From positions 682,001-746,000 of the forward strand of contig LNKV01000023.1 of NCBI GenBank assembly GCA_001465935.1: a DNA stretch of 64,000 nt, read 5' to 3'. The position numbers and the translations under genes were made by a program. The DNA is from Clarireedia homoeocarpa (taxonomy: Eukaryota > Ascomycota > Leotiomycetes > Helotiales > Rutstroemiaceae). Below, one piece after another: positions 23,598 to 35,559 of the stretch. Every line of letters starts with the position of its first letter. Positions within the stretch are counted from its first letter, which is position 1. The notes under the pieces are model-generated. The model searched no databases. It saw only the letters and a program-made list of their open reading frames with translations, and was not told where the DNA came from.

Positions 23598-26477
23598 ATG
23601 GCGCTTCTCGATAACCAAAAGACGATGAAGCTCCCGATCATTACTCACAACGATTCTTTCGTCAAGGTGGTGAAAGCTTTGTCCATGTATGTGATATGAT
23701 CTGGCATATGATTGAAACCATTTCTTAATTCGTGTGTAGCTTCTTTGTCGATGAAATTGTCCTTCCCTCAACTATCGAACAATTGCGAACTACCTCTGCT
23801 GGGAATAGTATTCGAATACTTGTGGAGCATCTCGTTGATAATGTTACCAATCCAGCAATCATAAACGCAATTCTGTGAGTAACAAGTCAAGGCAAAAGAT
23901 ATAGCATACACTAAGAAACATCCAGAACGCTGAAATGGCACTTCTCTACTCTTGAAGTTGACGACCGCGGAATCAATGAAACCCGAGCAAACGCATGTGA
24001 AATAGTGGCATGGAGATTCTTGAGCCGTGTGTCAGAACGAGATGCCGTCGATTTCTGTTTATACGATTTACCCGAACCTACCCTCCAACGTTTATCCGAA
24101 CCAGCGGCAGATGCCTCCGAGTCTACAGAACATTCGAGCTTGTTGCCGCAATTTAGAGACCGGGATTCAGCTGCTGCTTCTCGACCAGCAAGTAGAAAGA
24201 GGACAGACCTTCTACGACAAATATCACATATGGGAACTTTCTTCTCAGATGGCTTGGTCGACGACGAGGAAGACCCGACATCGTCATTCACAGGACTGAA
24301 TGGACTTGAAATTGCTGCGGTGGCAGATTGCAAAAAGTTCCTCAGTCAGAGGATCGTGCAGAAGATCATCACTGGTATCTGGAATGGTGACATCACATTT
24401 TGGGAAAGTTTGAGCGAGCACACGCAAAAGAAAGCTCAGTTCTACAATCGTAAGAAATCGGACCCGTTCTCGAGATTACGTGTACCAAGATACATAAAAG
24501 CATTTGAAGTTTTATTCTTCGCGTCTTTCATCTTTCTTTACTATGCTGTCCTCGTTGAACGCAATCCGTAGGCCTTCTTGCCCATCTTATGTCGATCACT
24601 TCTAACAGTGTTCCAGGCACCATATCACTCCATTGGAAATCACGCTTTATGTTTGGTTTGCTGCCTTTGCTTATGATGAACTTGGGGAATTTATTGATGC
24701 GGGGTCGATCTTCTATGCTGTGGATATTTGGAATTCCTGTGACTTGATGATTATCCTGATAGGAGCAGCCTTCTTACTTACTCGTCAGTGTCCATCCGTC
24801 CAAGAAACAATTTTCCTGTTTAATAATCACTAGGTGTAATTGGATTGACCAAAAATGATAACACAACCATTGATATGGCCTTCGACATCTTGTCATTAGA
24901 AGCATTGTTCATGGTCCCAAGGTATGTCTGGATGATTGTATGAAAGATTCGGTTGACCAAATATTGCAGGATATGTTCACTACTGAGTCTGCACCCTTAT
25001 TTTGGGACTCTTGTAAGGCCAAAATATCCAAGGTGGTATCAACAATGCTGACCTGTGACAGATTCCGTGCTTGAAAGAAATGGTCTGCGGTCCAGAAAAG
25101 ATATATGACTCACTCACAACTTGCTAACATCAGGATAGGCGAAAGACTTCGTGAAGTTCATGGTCATCGTGGTTGTTCTTTACATAGGTAAGTTATCAAT
25201 TATTCAGGGACTACTTGATGGACACTCTAATGCGTAGCCTAGGATTTCTGACGACCTTTACACTACTTGCTCGGGACACATTTACCCTTGGCGAGATGAG
25301 CTGGGTTCTGATCAAAGTGTTCTTCGGGTCAAGCTATCTAGGATTTGTAAGTCATTCATTACACTATAGTAGTCAGGCTACAACTAACCAAAACTAGGAT
25401 ATTATGAACGATGTTTGTCTCCTCTCAGATTCTGCCCACGGGAAGTTGCTAAACATCGCAGATTTCACCTCAACTAGGTCCCCCTCTCATGCTCATATTT
25501 GTCTGTATGACGAACATATTGTTGATCACGTCCCTGATCAGTATTTTAAGTGACAGCTTCTCCAAGGTAATTCCCACGATCTATTCGTATTTCCCACGCT
25601 AACATTCTTGGAGGTCATTTCGCACGCTAGGTATAGTAGATTAACATGAATTTTAACATCTAGCTAATCCAATTAGGGAGGAATATCTTTACGTATACTC
25701 AGTCTATGTGCTAGAGGTAAGAAGATATCGCTGTGTCCACTGTTTCTAATCGCTAATTTTGGCAGGCTTCCACTAGCAATCGCCTTACTCACTTCTACCC
25801 TCCTTTCGTAAGCCAAGGGACACCTCATTTTCTTAATTCTTAAACAAACTAACAACCACCAGAACTTAATACCACTAATTCTTATTCGTCCTCTGAGGCT
25901 ATTCATGTCGGCTCCTTCACTGCGCAGGACCCGCATTTTCCTCCTCAAAACCACACATATCCCCTTTGTCCTTGCTATCAGGGTTTTCGAAGGCCTTTAC
26001 TCGCACCTCTCTGACCCTTCCTCGTTTCCACACTCGCCAGTCGGCACTTCTCCAACTACACCTACATTAAGCGCACCTGTGAACAAAGGAAAAGCTAGGA
26101 AGAAGTTCCTCACGAGTCGAACTGGTACCAACACAATGTCGCTTCATTTCACAGACGGGCCAAGTGTTGACAGTGTATTGAGCCCGCTTCTACTTGATCG
26201 ACAACTTGCCAAGGCACGAAGAGGTGGTTACAAGAGTACCAACTCGGGCAATAATGATATTGGGAATGGCGAGCCAAATAGGAGAATGATGTGGACTGAT
26301 AGTGGATTGGGTGCTGATAGCAATGACAGACATGGAGCGAGTTCCGATACAGATCATGAAATGAGTGAGAGGGAGAAGAGATTGGAGGTCAAGGTTGACG
26401 ATTTAAGCAAGAAAATTGAGGAGTTGATGAGGATAGTTTTGGCAGGGCAGGGAATGGGTGGTGACGTGGAGGCGTAG
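23598..26477 (+). CDS. yvc1: Yvc1-like TRP-family cation channel (vacuolar)
   Basis: Fifteen exons: 23598-23686, 23740-23874, 23926-24567, 24617-24783, 24834-24921, 24970-25012, 25062-25082, 25139-25187, 25243-25346, 25398-25412, 25462-25566, 25614-25630, 25677-25716, 25766-25807 and 25863-26477. Together they give 723 aa. The cytosolic N-terminus contains the Yvc1 block TRANACEIVAWRFLSRVSER. About six membrane segments follow from AFEVLFFASFIFLYYAVLV to LMLIFVCMTNILLITSLIS, with a pore-side stretch GEMSWVLIKVFFGSSYLGFD before the last. After the channel comes NLIPLILIRPLRLF, then a Ser/Thr-rich tail and a terminal coiled coil (LEVKVDDLSKKIEELMR) like yeast Yvc1. The family releases Ca2+ from vacuoles. 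Exon 7 ends at a weak GTCTGC donor. The membrane region is unusually fragmented; all introns are 45-60 bp. Confidence 0.85.
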
Positions 26478-27995
26478 AGGGAGACACGAGGTTGGTTCTT
26501 TTGGGAGATATACGTTATTAGCAGAGTGCTGTATATAATCAGAAACAAGCGAAGTACATATGTGATGTGAAGTTGTTGATTCGACTCCAATTCGGGATAC
26601 TACCGTATCACACATATATCACAGGGTACAAGTTAGATTAAGTCTAATTCTTCTGACTAAGTGAGACATCTAAACTAACTATATAACTTAGCTCTCCTGT
26701 GTTGAGGGTATTCCTGAAAGGGGCAATGCTGTAGCTATTAATCATACCTGTAGTAATATGGGTACAATTTACCTTATCAGACAAAAGTTAATACAGATAT
26801 TGGATCACAAAAGCTTGGTCATGAAACGTGCGCTCTCCCCAGACAAATTTGAATGCAGAGAAAGTTTGATCACACAGTAGCGGGACAGATGTTGAAGTGT
26901 ACGAAAATATGCGTTTGCAACGACAGGAATTTGTCGAAGAAATACGGGTGCTTGAGTTCGAGAGGATGCAGTTGTTGACTGCGGTGAAATCAAGCCTGTC
27001 TCCCGTTATTAAGTAACCCTCGCCACTTTTCTTAGCTAATCGTAAAGACGTCTCACTGGGCCAAGATACTAAACCGACAGACGTCTCATAGACCAAACAG
27101 ACGATTCTTGGAAATAGGAGACGGTCACTCAATCATATAGACGTCTCGATCGTCAAGGAAGCGTTCTGCTAGGTAATGAAATACATGACCAAGATATAAG
27201 TCATTCATTTAGTCGAAAGGGCATCCCTCTCCCTCCCCCTATTTTATCCGAGACTAACCCGCTCCACATCTGATTCTGATGATTATCTATTCATCGCATT
27301 TTCCAAATTTCAGTACTTTTATATTAAAATAGTCATCAATGCAATTGGAATTATTGAAATCGTTATTTAATTCGCTTCATGTATAAGTGGTTGGTTGATC
27401 AATGCTCCGACTTTGGATCCGGTTTACCGTCTAACGCACAGCACACTAAATAGAAATTATCCTCGAGTTCTGCGAAGACTTTCGCGAGTTGTCATTCCGT
27501 CAGAAGCAATATGATTTACTTGTACGGGAGTCATATTTAATTCCTCAGGGGTGATTTAATCCATTATACAGCAGTGACAGAAGGCTGGTAGGGACGTAAG
27601 TCGAAGGGCAAGATACATGGATTTGCTAGATCCTCTCAAGCGAAGTGAAGCTCCTTCCGAAAATACCTCACTGGTGACTGCTACTGTGTGAAACACTTAA
27701 AGGCAGCTCCTTATTCTCGTCAGGTCGTTTTGAAATGAGACATCATATTTTCTAGTACAAGCTTGAAAACCCAGAATCAACAAAATAAAACCCAAAGAAT
27801 GAAAAACTTATCCTAGAAACTAAATGAAATCCATCAGTCAAAACCACATTATTTCATCACAAACGAAGCTACTGTATGCGACATCCAATCCCGAAGAAGT
27901 TAAGCACCAGGCTTTTTATGCCACGAAAAAACAAAAGAGCACAGGTGTACCCAAAGACAGCCCTGACAACATATTCAAGGATTTTCTCTCCACGA
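26478..27995. other. Convergent intergenic region with a cluster of AGACGTCT palindromes
   Basis: 1.5 kb with no supported gene and fairly AT-rich sequence. Three exact copies of the palindrome AGACGTCT lie near 27046-27053, 27078-27085 and 27139-27146. The frame 26788-27132 (minus) has no recognisable motif. Confidence 0.5.
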
Positions 27996-30202
27996 TTAGA
28001 AATCACAGAATCTTTGAAATCCCCATCTTTTCAACCTCTCCATCACACCAATATTTCCATCAACTTCCTCCATTTCCTCTACTACACTTTCCGCTGCATC
28101 ATCATCCCCTTCCATTTGTTTCTTGATTGCTTGTTTCATCTCATTCAAAACGTTTACACAATATCGGCCAAATGTTCCGTCTTCTGCGATATCTTCTAGT
28201 TGCGCGTGGTGTATTTTGGCTTTCCTATATATCTCCGGAACACATTCATCTTTGATATTGTTGTTTGCGGTGATGTAATAAATGGAGATTGCCGAGAAGG
28301 CACAGAGGTGAGCGAACTGTGTGATTCATAAGACGTTAGCCTGGTGACATATATAGATAACAACGCATACATGGGCAAAAGAGGAGACATAAGCTTACCC
28401 AGGCATTTTTGTATCGATCGCCATTGGAAAGCTTATCAGTGATGGTGAGGGTGGCATGACAGGCGTCCATAAGCTTCTTAACACATCTTAGGGTGCGGTC
28501 TATTGGATATGCGGCAAGGAAATCGTCAGTCTTTTTGAGAGTACTGGAGTTGAAATGCACAAAGGGACGATAGAGAAAAATGAGAGTCTGGTTATACGCC
28601 AGCATCATAGTGGTTTTCTGGGCACGAAAGATTGTCAGTATTTCTGGCGTGTCTGCATCTAGAAGTATAGCGGCCTTCTGTCTCCACGCCTCCAAAATCA
28701 CTTTATGTCCATTGACTAAGTCCAAGTGCGTTTCTCTCTTGGGAGGACGAACACCGTAGAAGTCGGCTAATATTGCACTTGTGATGAATGAAAGTCTGGA
28801 GAGTTAGAAGCGGCTTTGAAGGCTTGGTAGATTATAACTTACTCCGCATGTAACCTGGTCGCAGTGAGAAAGGAGAGTCTGTCTTTTTGTAGTGTCCACA
28901 CGTTAGTATCGGTCAGCTGAGCATCGATGACGAGTTTTGGGAAATCCTAATTGAGAGTTAGATTAGCGAGAGGTTTTGAAGTGGATATTAAATTAAAAGT
29001 CACTTCGATGAACATAAAGTGAAGGAAGTGGCTCAGGTCATGACTCTTAATGTCCGAGCCTTTCATTGACCGTGCCAGCTAAGTAGAGCGTGCAGAAAAG
29101 GAAGGGGTGAAAAGTCCAATATCTCATGCAAGCACACAACAAATGAGAGTGATAATTACCTCATCAGCGTCAATCTGACGAAGATATTGGGGACGGTTCA
29201 AGCTGCCACTGAGAATTTTATCGAGCATGAATGCAGCCCAGAACGCCCGCTTTTGACATTCAACGTCGATCATGCTATACACTCCCTCTAGGTTATGTTT
29301 TCTGTGAAGGTGTAGTTTGAAAATCAAAGAGACAACTTCCCCGAAGATACTCCAACATTTACTCATGCGTCCCCGTGCAAGAAGAAAGAAACATTGGAGG
29401 ATTCGTGCTTGAATGCTCTCGAGTTGAGGCTCGCCAGTCTCAGAAAGTAATTGTTCTGTGGCATATTGAAACCATCTCATACTATAAGAACGTTAGATCT
29501 TAACCAAGAAGGCCGTGAATGGATGAGCCGAACAACTTACCCAACAGTACTATTTGGCTCCTCTTCATGACCATCCATATAACTCTCCGCTTCGGCAATT
29601 ATCATGAAAATAACCGCCTTCCTTCGCCTAGATTCATTTAAACTCCCTGAGACATTTTGTGATAGTATTTCTTTCAGCCACTTCTCAACCGTCGGCCTGT
29701 GTAATAAAACAATGCTTGTAGCTATCTTCTCAAAATAGCTACAAAGCATTTTCTCCACGACCTCTTGGGGTGGGAAGGATGTAAAAGCTTCGTATTGTTG
29801 TGTCGCCGGATCACCAGCGTTGAAAATGTTGGGGGAAGGTCCAGCTGAGCTGGCTGAGTCTTTCGTGGGACTAATCATGAGGTCTTTATCATCCACGGAT
29901 CGCTTTTTTGAAGCTCGTCTTGTTTTTCTCGAAGCAGCTACTGTGGCAGGGATATTATCAGCCCTCTTTGGACTAGTCGAATCAGTCGATGGAGCACACA
30001 TATCTCCAGCTCTCCTCGATGAGGATTCTGTGCCATGATCAACACGAATAACATCACCGGCTGAAGCGGATGAACCGTCGCTATCAAAGTTGTAATTAAC
30101 TTTTTTGGCAACTCGGCAGGCGCGTTTAGGACGGCTTGGGCCAGAATGTGCGTTTCTATCTGAGCTGCTATTGACTCGTCGTTTAGATTTTGAGGAGGTC
30201 AT
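27996..30202 (-). CDS. Fungal-specific transcription-factor-domain protein without a visible zinc cluster
   Basis: Six exons (30202-29541, 29481-29160, 29078-29004, 28946-28843, 28795-28399, 28316-27996) give 626 aa. Residues about 130-480 match the middle homology region of Zn2Cys6 regulators: FPPQEVVEKMLCSYFEKI, LLHRPTVEKWL, ARILQCFFLLARGRMSKCW, ECQKRAFWAAFMLDKILS, LNRPQYLRQIDADE, then TLIFLYRPFVHF. The N-terminus is basic (KSKRRVNSSS, RPKRACRVAKKV, RKTRRASKKRS) but has only scattered Cys, no C6 cluster. Exon 3 (25 codons) is my choice because it splits an otherwise 213-bp intron into introns of 81 and 57 bp and keeps the frame; an alternative joins exon 2 directly to exon 4. Target and inducer cannot be read from the sequence; a neighbouring MFS gene is decayed. 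Confidence 0.8.
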
Positions 30203-33200
30203 CTTTGTTAACTTCAGTGTCGAGTATCTTTAGGAGAAATTCGTTGACGATGAAGTTGGAACGGAAAGAAAAAGGGAAAGAAGATGAAGAGTTTGTTGAG
30301 ATGTTAATGCAAATGAAGCAAATGTGCTCGTGATACTAGCGAGCCAACCGAAGTCGAAGCAACGTGGGTTCTGGTCTGATGTTCAGCTCATAAGTTATTG
30401 TATTGTTCTTTGATTGGCCTTGAGGAGCTGGCCGCGTTGAAGAAATGCGAATTTCGAGGATCGTGTCAAGAGTGAGGGGAGATAGAAGGGCAGAGGAACT
30501 ATAAGTACTTGTTTTCCTGTAAGGCGACGTGTTTCTCTTGCTATAGATGCAATTAATGCTCTCGCTGTAGATGCAAATACTGTGTCGATCTTAATTTCGC
30601 GGTTCTTTGCCGTACGCGTTACGGTATTGGTAGATGAGAGGAGTTGAATAAAGTGAAGCAATGATGTATAGTGCCAGCAGAAGAACAGAGCAAGCTGAGC
30701 AACGCTAAACTAGACTATGAACAAACAGGAGAATATATCTGAGGCTTGTAAGAAGAGAAGATGTTGTTGGTTTTTAAGAAGAGAAGATGCTGTTGGTTTG
30801 TAGTATTAATGAGGAGAAATGTTTGTGTAAAATCCCTCAAGCTCCTCCGAACTTGGTTCGCTTGCGGCGTTGTAAGTTGGGCAAATGAAAAGATCAGACG
30901 GCATTCTGAGTAGTTCCTGGTGTTTGTTCTACTCTTTCAAAGCTATAGTCAAGTAATAGATGCATATTTTGCGCGAAGTAAACAGCAATCAGCATACAAT
31001 CGCTCCACATGGAAGCCTTTCCATGTTCCGCATATTGTCCCGCATATTGTCAGTTCTATTAACTATCGGTATGAACTGTCAAGCTTCATTCACAGAGAAT
31101 GTTCAAGTCAAAACATTACAGCGGAGACAAAGCGCTCTGTAGTCCTCGAGGAGGAGTCTTCAGAACCAAACCAAACCCTTCACAAAGTCGTTTCCAATTT
31201 GGCTTGGAGACCTCCATCACTCGGTCACCTTCTTTCCCCCTTGACCATACCATATGAAACCATTCCAGAGCCACTGTCTGTCCGAAGAAACAATCTCCAG
31301 CCACTTAGCCTTCGAGTCGAGTCTAGAATATGTGGATTTCGAATAACGATAGCGACGACTTCCTCTATAAGCTTTCTGCTATTTACCTACATTACCCAGC
31401 GTCTCCAGATCTCATCTTGATACTCGTACAAAATCTCTTCAACCACTTTGTACACCATCTGCGATCAGCTATCTCAATAGTAACTTGAGTCTTGGAGCTT
31501 AAAATACTCGGTGGAATCACTTTACAAACGGCTCCCGCGAATGCCAATTTACCTACTTAAAAGATCCGCGAGCAGTAAAATACCTCAAAGACTTTAGCTA
31601 CCTTCTTTATATTTGACTTCAAACTATTCTACACAAAGAAATATCTCGTATACTATACTTAGCAGCCAAGTCAAAGGAATACATAACAAGCGAACAAAGA
31701 CCCTTACCAGAGATCCTGGCCACCTACGACTACTGCGTGCTCGACAAATCCCTCTTGCATATCATACTCAAATGCTAAAACCTCCTCATAAAAACTGGGA
31801 ATTCACAAATTGCCAGGCCAGCGGTTTACGTAGGTTACGGAGCTGACTACCACGAAAAGAATGTCCCAAAATCGGCAAAAGACGTTTCATGTTTACTGGC
31901 AGCTCATAAACCTCAACTACTAAAATTTTAAAATTCCCGTAAGCAAGACTAAACCATAGATCGATTGTTTTTCATTACAAAACTGATGGGCAGCTGAAGC
32001 AATGGTCGAGCAATGCTAGGAATAGATCGAATGTGCCTGGGTCGCTTTCAGGGGGTTCACTTTGGTGGGTGGAACCTACGATTACCACTCCTCGAACAGC
32101 TTTAATGCTCCAGCCGATTGTTGAAAAACACTTACTGACGCCCCAAAAATCAATAAATATAACAAGACACAAGTTTCGGCGAGAAGCACACTTCGCAATA
32201 TCCTCGGTCTTGTAACCAACATCAGTGTTGCAAAGAACCGTCAAACCGCCAATCGAGCATGGAATAGTCTCCTAGCAGATGATTCTGCAGGCCTAAAATC
32301 AAACACTATATTATGACAGGCACACCAGGGCGAAGAATTGTACATCTGTAGTGGCAACGTTCACTGAGAAACCTCGATTCCTATCCGCAGGTTCCATCGA
32401 CATACCCACAAGCCTTGATAATAGCTCAAAAACAACGTCTCTATCTCAAAATACCTGCAGCAGAACTAATGAGCGTCGAGTTGCTCTGCTGCGGGTGTCT
32501 CACATTCTAGCACCCGTAGCCAAGAATGAAACCCTTGCTCTTAAATTTCCAGTCAACCTCCTCGAGCCGGTGCGGATCACCGACGCATACAAGCATCCTT
32601 GCAATCGAAAAAGAACATCTCCTAGCTGCCGGCTCTACTTCTAGCAGCCTTCTAGCACAGAAACTCGGACGGGCAGCATCAATTTTTAAAACATGTAGAC
32701 TACGCTACGCTAGACACCATCAGCAAGAAAAATAGCGCTATATACTTCTCGATTCCAGAAAATGTCCGAAAGACTTCAAAGCCCCTCACCAATCATTTCA
32801 GATACATTCAAACAACATAGAAACCCAACCAGCTCCCAGAATCACTATCGACATGACCAGATTGAGAGATTCATCCTCTGCAAGCCCTTGGCGTATTGCT
32901 AAAATCACAAGCAGAAGCAACACCCCTTTTCTCACTCGAGTCTCGACGATAAACTACCACAATCGCCTGCTTCTTGGAAGCTTTACACAATTCTTCCGCG
33001 TGCAAAAGATATCTGCAGTTTTGAGGGAATGTGAATGCAGATGTTGAGGGTTTGCGGTCTGGCAGATTTTTATAAAGGGGAATGAGGAAGCCTGTTCTAC
33101 GTCACTCATGCATTCTTTCTAAGTCACTTGCACCTTCCCAATACATCATTGAGGTGCTATTGATCACCAGTGCTAGAGAGAACGTTACAACCGCTATTCG

Positions 33201-33551
33201 CATTCTGGTATGCAGACCCTTCACCCCTGAATGTTTCTCTCCTTTATTTCTCAGGATGATGCCGGACTAATTCTGACCGCTATCTCTGTAGAACAAGACT
33301 TTTTTTACACATACAAATATATATAACTGCTCAAATACCCCACAAAGATATCCGCATACCGCCACAACGCAATACAAGATGAGATCCAAAATCCCGAAAA
33401 TCACACCTTCCATCATGCTCAAAACGCCCTTCCCCAAACCGCTGGAGCTTCCCCTGTCGCCGTAGAAGCGACCTACTTATGGCCGAATGAGATTAAACCC
33501 TCATTTGGTATGCTCAATATTAGACGACTACAGGAGAGGATAAGGATGTAG
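30203..33551. other. Gene-poor region with degenerate frames
   Basis: 3.3 kb between the transcription-factor-domain gene and the transporter pseudogene. Many frames are broken every 50-100 codons. The plus strand at about 31560-33050 stays partly open in overlapping frames with frequent stops, as expected of a decayed gene, but I cannot name a family. No intact ORF is credible, including the 166-codon frame 30920-31420. Confidence 0.5.
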
Positions 33552-35559
33552 TTAGGAAACATAAATAAGGGCCTTATGCCCATCAATAAGAAGACAGCTA
33601 CAAACCCTCGAATACTCCCGGGCCCACCTTTGCAAAGAGTGAGCCACGGGCGTGGAGGGTGTAGCGACATCCCCTCTTATCGCGAACCCAATATCCTCCA
33701 TGGAAGATTCCATTCTTATTCCCATTCCCATCTCCACCTCCGCATTCGCATTCGAATCCGAACTAATAACCGTCGTCGTCTTACCAGTCCCGAAACCCAC
33801 ACCCACATCCAAGCCTCTCTCTCCACCATCAACACCCTCACCTCCACCTCCTCTCCCATCTCTCCCGACAAACCCCTGCTCCGTAACCAACACCTGGTTC
33901 AAATAATACCCCCTGAAACCTGCCGTAACCAGCAATCCCAAGCCCGCGAACCCACATATAACAGCCCAGATAACACGGATCGAATTCGCAAACGCTGTTT
34001 TCAGCTCCCGCGTCTCAGAGGCCTCGGATGAAAGTGTGTTGATATGTGTGATTAAAGCTGCGGCGTCGAGACTGTATTTACCGGAGAGATTGGCTAGGTT
34101 CGGGTAGGTGGAGAGGTTGGCTTGCATGCGGTTTTGAAAGATGAATCCGCCACTAGGGGGTGGGGAGGTTAGTGTTAGTCGTGTTGTATTATGCTTATAT
34201 GTTTGAGATAGGAGAGACGAGAATATATATGTGCGAGAGTAACAAAACACAATGAAAAAGAACTTACACAGCCACTCCCACAGTCTGACCCAGAGCCCTG
34301 AAAAAGGTAAACAATCCCGCCGCAATCGCCACATCCCCCAACTTACAACTAGCCTGAATTGCCAGATTCATCACCGGAAACAGTAGTCTAATTCTAGTTC
34401 TCGAGAGCAGTAGTAAAAATACCCATTCCACGACCGGCGTGTCCACATTTAATCGATACATAATCCCGCAACCAAACGTCGTCAATGCCCATCCGAGCCA
34501 CAGCGACCAGCGGTATCTGCCTGTTTTTGCAGTGAAGATGCCGACGATCATGGCGCAGAGAACGACGGTGAGAGTTTGGGGGAGAGCAGCCACACCGGCG
34601 AGGACGGGCGTATATGAATGCACGGCCATGAAGTATAAGGGGAGATAGTAGACCATAGGCCAGAGGATCATGCCGTGCATGAAAGTAAAAAGGTACGCTA
34701 TTGCCGTTCAGCGGTTTCTAAAAATTGAAGTGGTAATTATAGGTCTGATAGCCCCTTTTGCTTCATACACCCAAAACGCAACCAAGCCTGCAGCACCCAC
34801 AAACATCGGGACTAAAGTAGGCCAACTCGACCACGCATAAGAGACACCGCCCCAAGTGATGGGAATAAGAAAAGAAGTCAGCGATGCTACGAAGAGGAAT
34901 GACCCGGTGAAGTCGACCTCGGATAACTTCTCTCCCAACGATCGTTCGATTTGGTGAAATCGGAGAAACCATAGACAGCCGATGAATCCTACAACTGCGA
35001 ATGGTAGCTTGAGAAAGAACATCCACCACCATCTGTTCGTTTGCGCTAGAACACCACCGATCAATGGGCCGCCTACACTGCCTAGAGCCCATACCGTACC
35101 AAGCACTGCAATGGCATTTCCTCTCTGCCGGAGGGGTACCATATCTGTTATCAGAGCTTCCGTGAGAGCGAGTATCCCGCCTACGCCGCTACCTTGTATA
35201 CAGCGACCAATGAACAGAAGTGTGAAATCGCCCGCGGCACCGCATAGTACCGAGCCAATTTTGAAGAGTGTGAGAGCACATAGTAGAAGTGTACGACGGC
35301 CATATATTTGGGAGAAGGATACGAAAAGTGGTTATCATATGGTGGATGTTAGGAGGAATGAAGTTCCTGCCCAGAATGAAGTAATTGCATCACCGCGAAG
35401 GACAACCGAGAGGGTCTGGCGAAGTTCTGTTAGTGGCGGACAAGAGATGGAGAGAGCAGAACATACAGGTAGTGCAACTGATATCGTTGTCGCATCCAGC
35501 GCGCACGCTATATTAACTGCCAACACCGACGTGAATGCAGCGATATATCTCCATCCCAA
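33552..35559 (-). pseudogene. MFS drug:H+ antiporter (DHA14-type), decayed
   Basis: The protein is recognisable throughout: ACALDATTISVALP, then after a 51-bp intron (35466-35416) GDAITSFWAGTSFLLTST. Next come SQIYGRRTLLL, GRCIQGSGVGGILALTEALI, the TM5-type WALGSVGGPLIGG and LPLYFMAVHSYTPVLAGVAALP. Then GLFTFFRALGQTVGVA, an intron of about 120 bp ending near 34146, and GGFIFQNRM. The frame is broken by adjacent TGA and TAA codons (35337-35332) where relatives have FQP after TST, and by a third stop TGA (34710-34708) between FRNR and TAIAYL. No gap of intron size covers them. No in-frame ATG precedes LGWRYIAAF; a stop lies about 20 codons upstream of that stretch. Other conserved stretches also look substituted (SRTRIRLLFP instead of a Gly-rich turn). 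I call it a pseudogene. Confidence 0.85.

Noticed and set aside
30920..31420. 166-codon plus-strand frame
   Set aside because: No recognisable motif, unusual composition, no partner exons; likely random.
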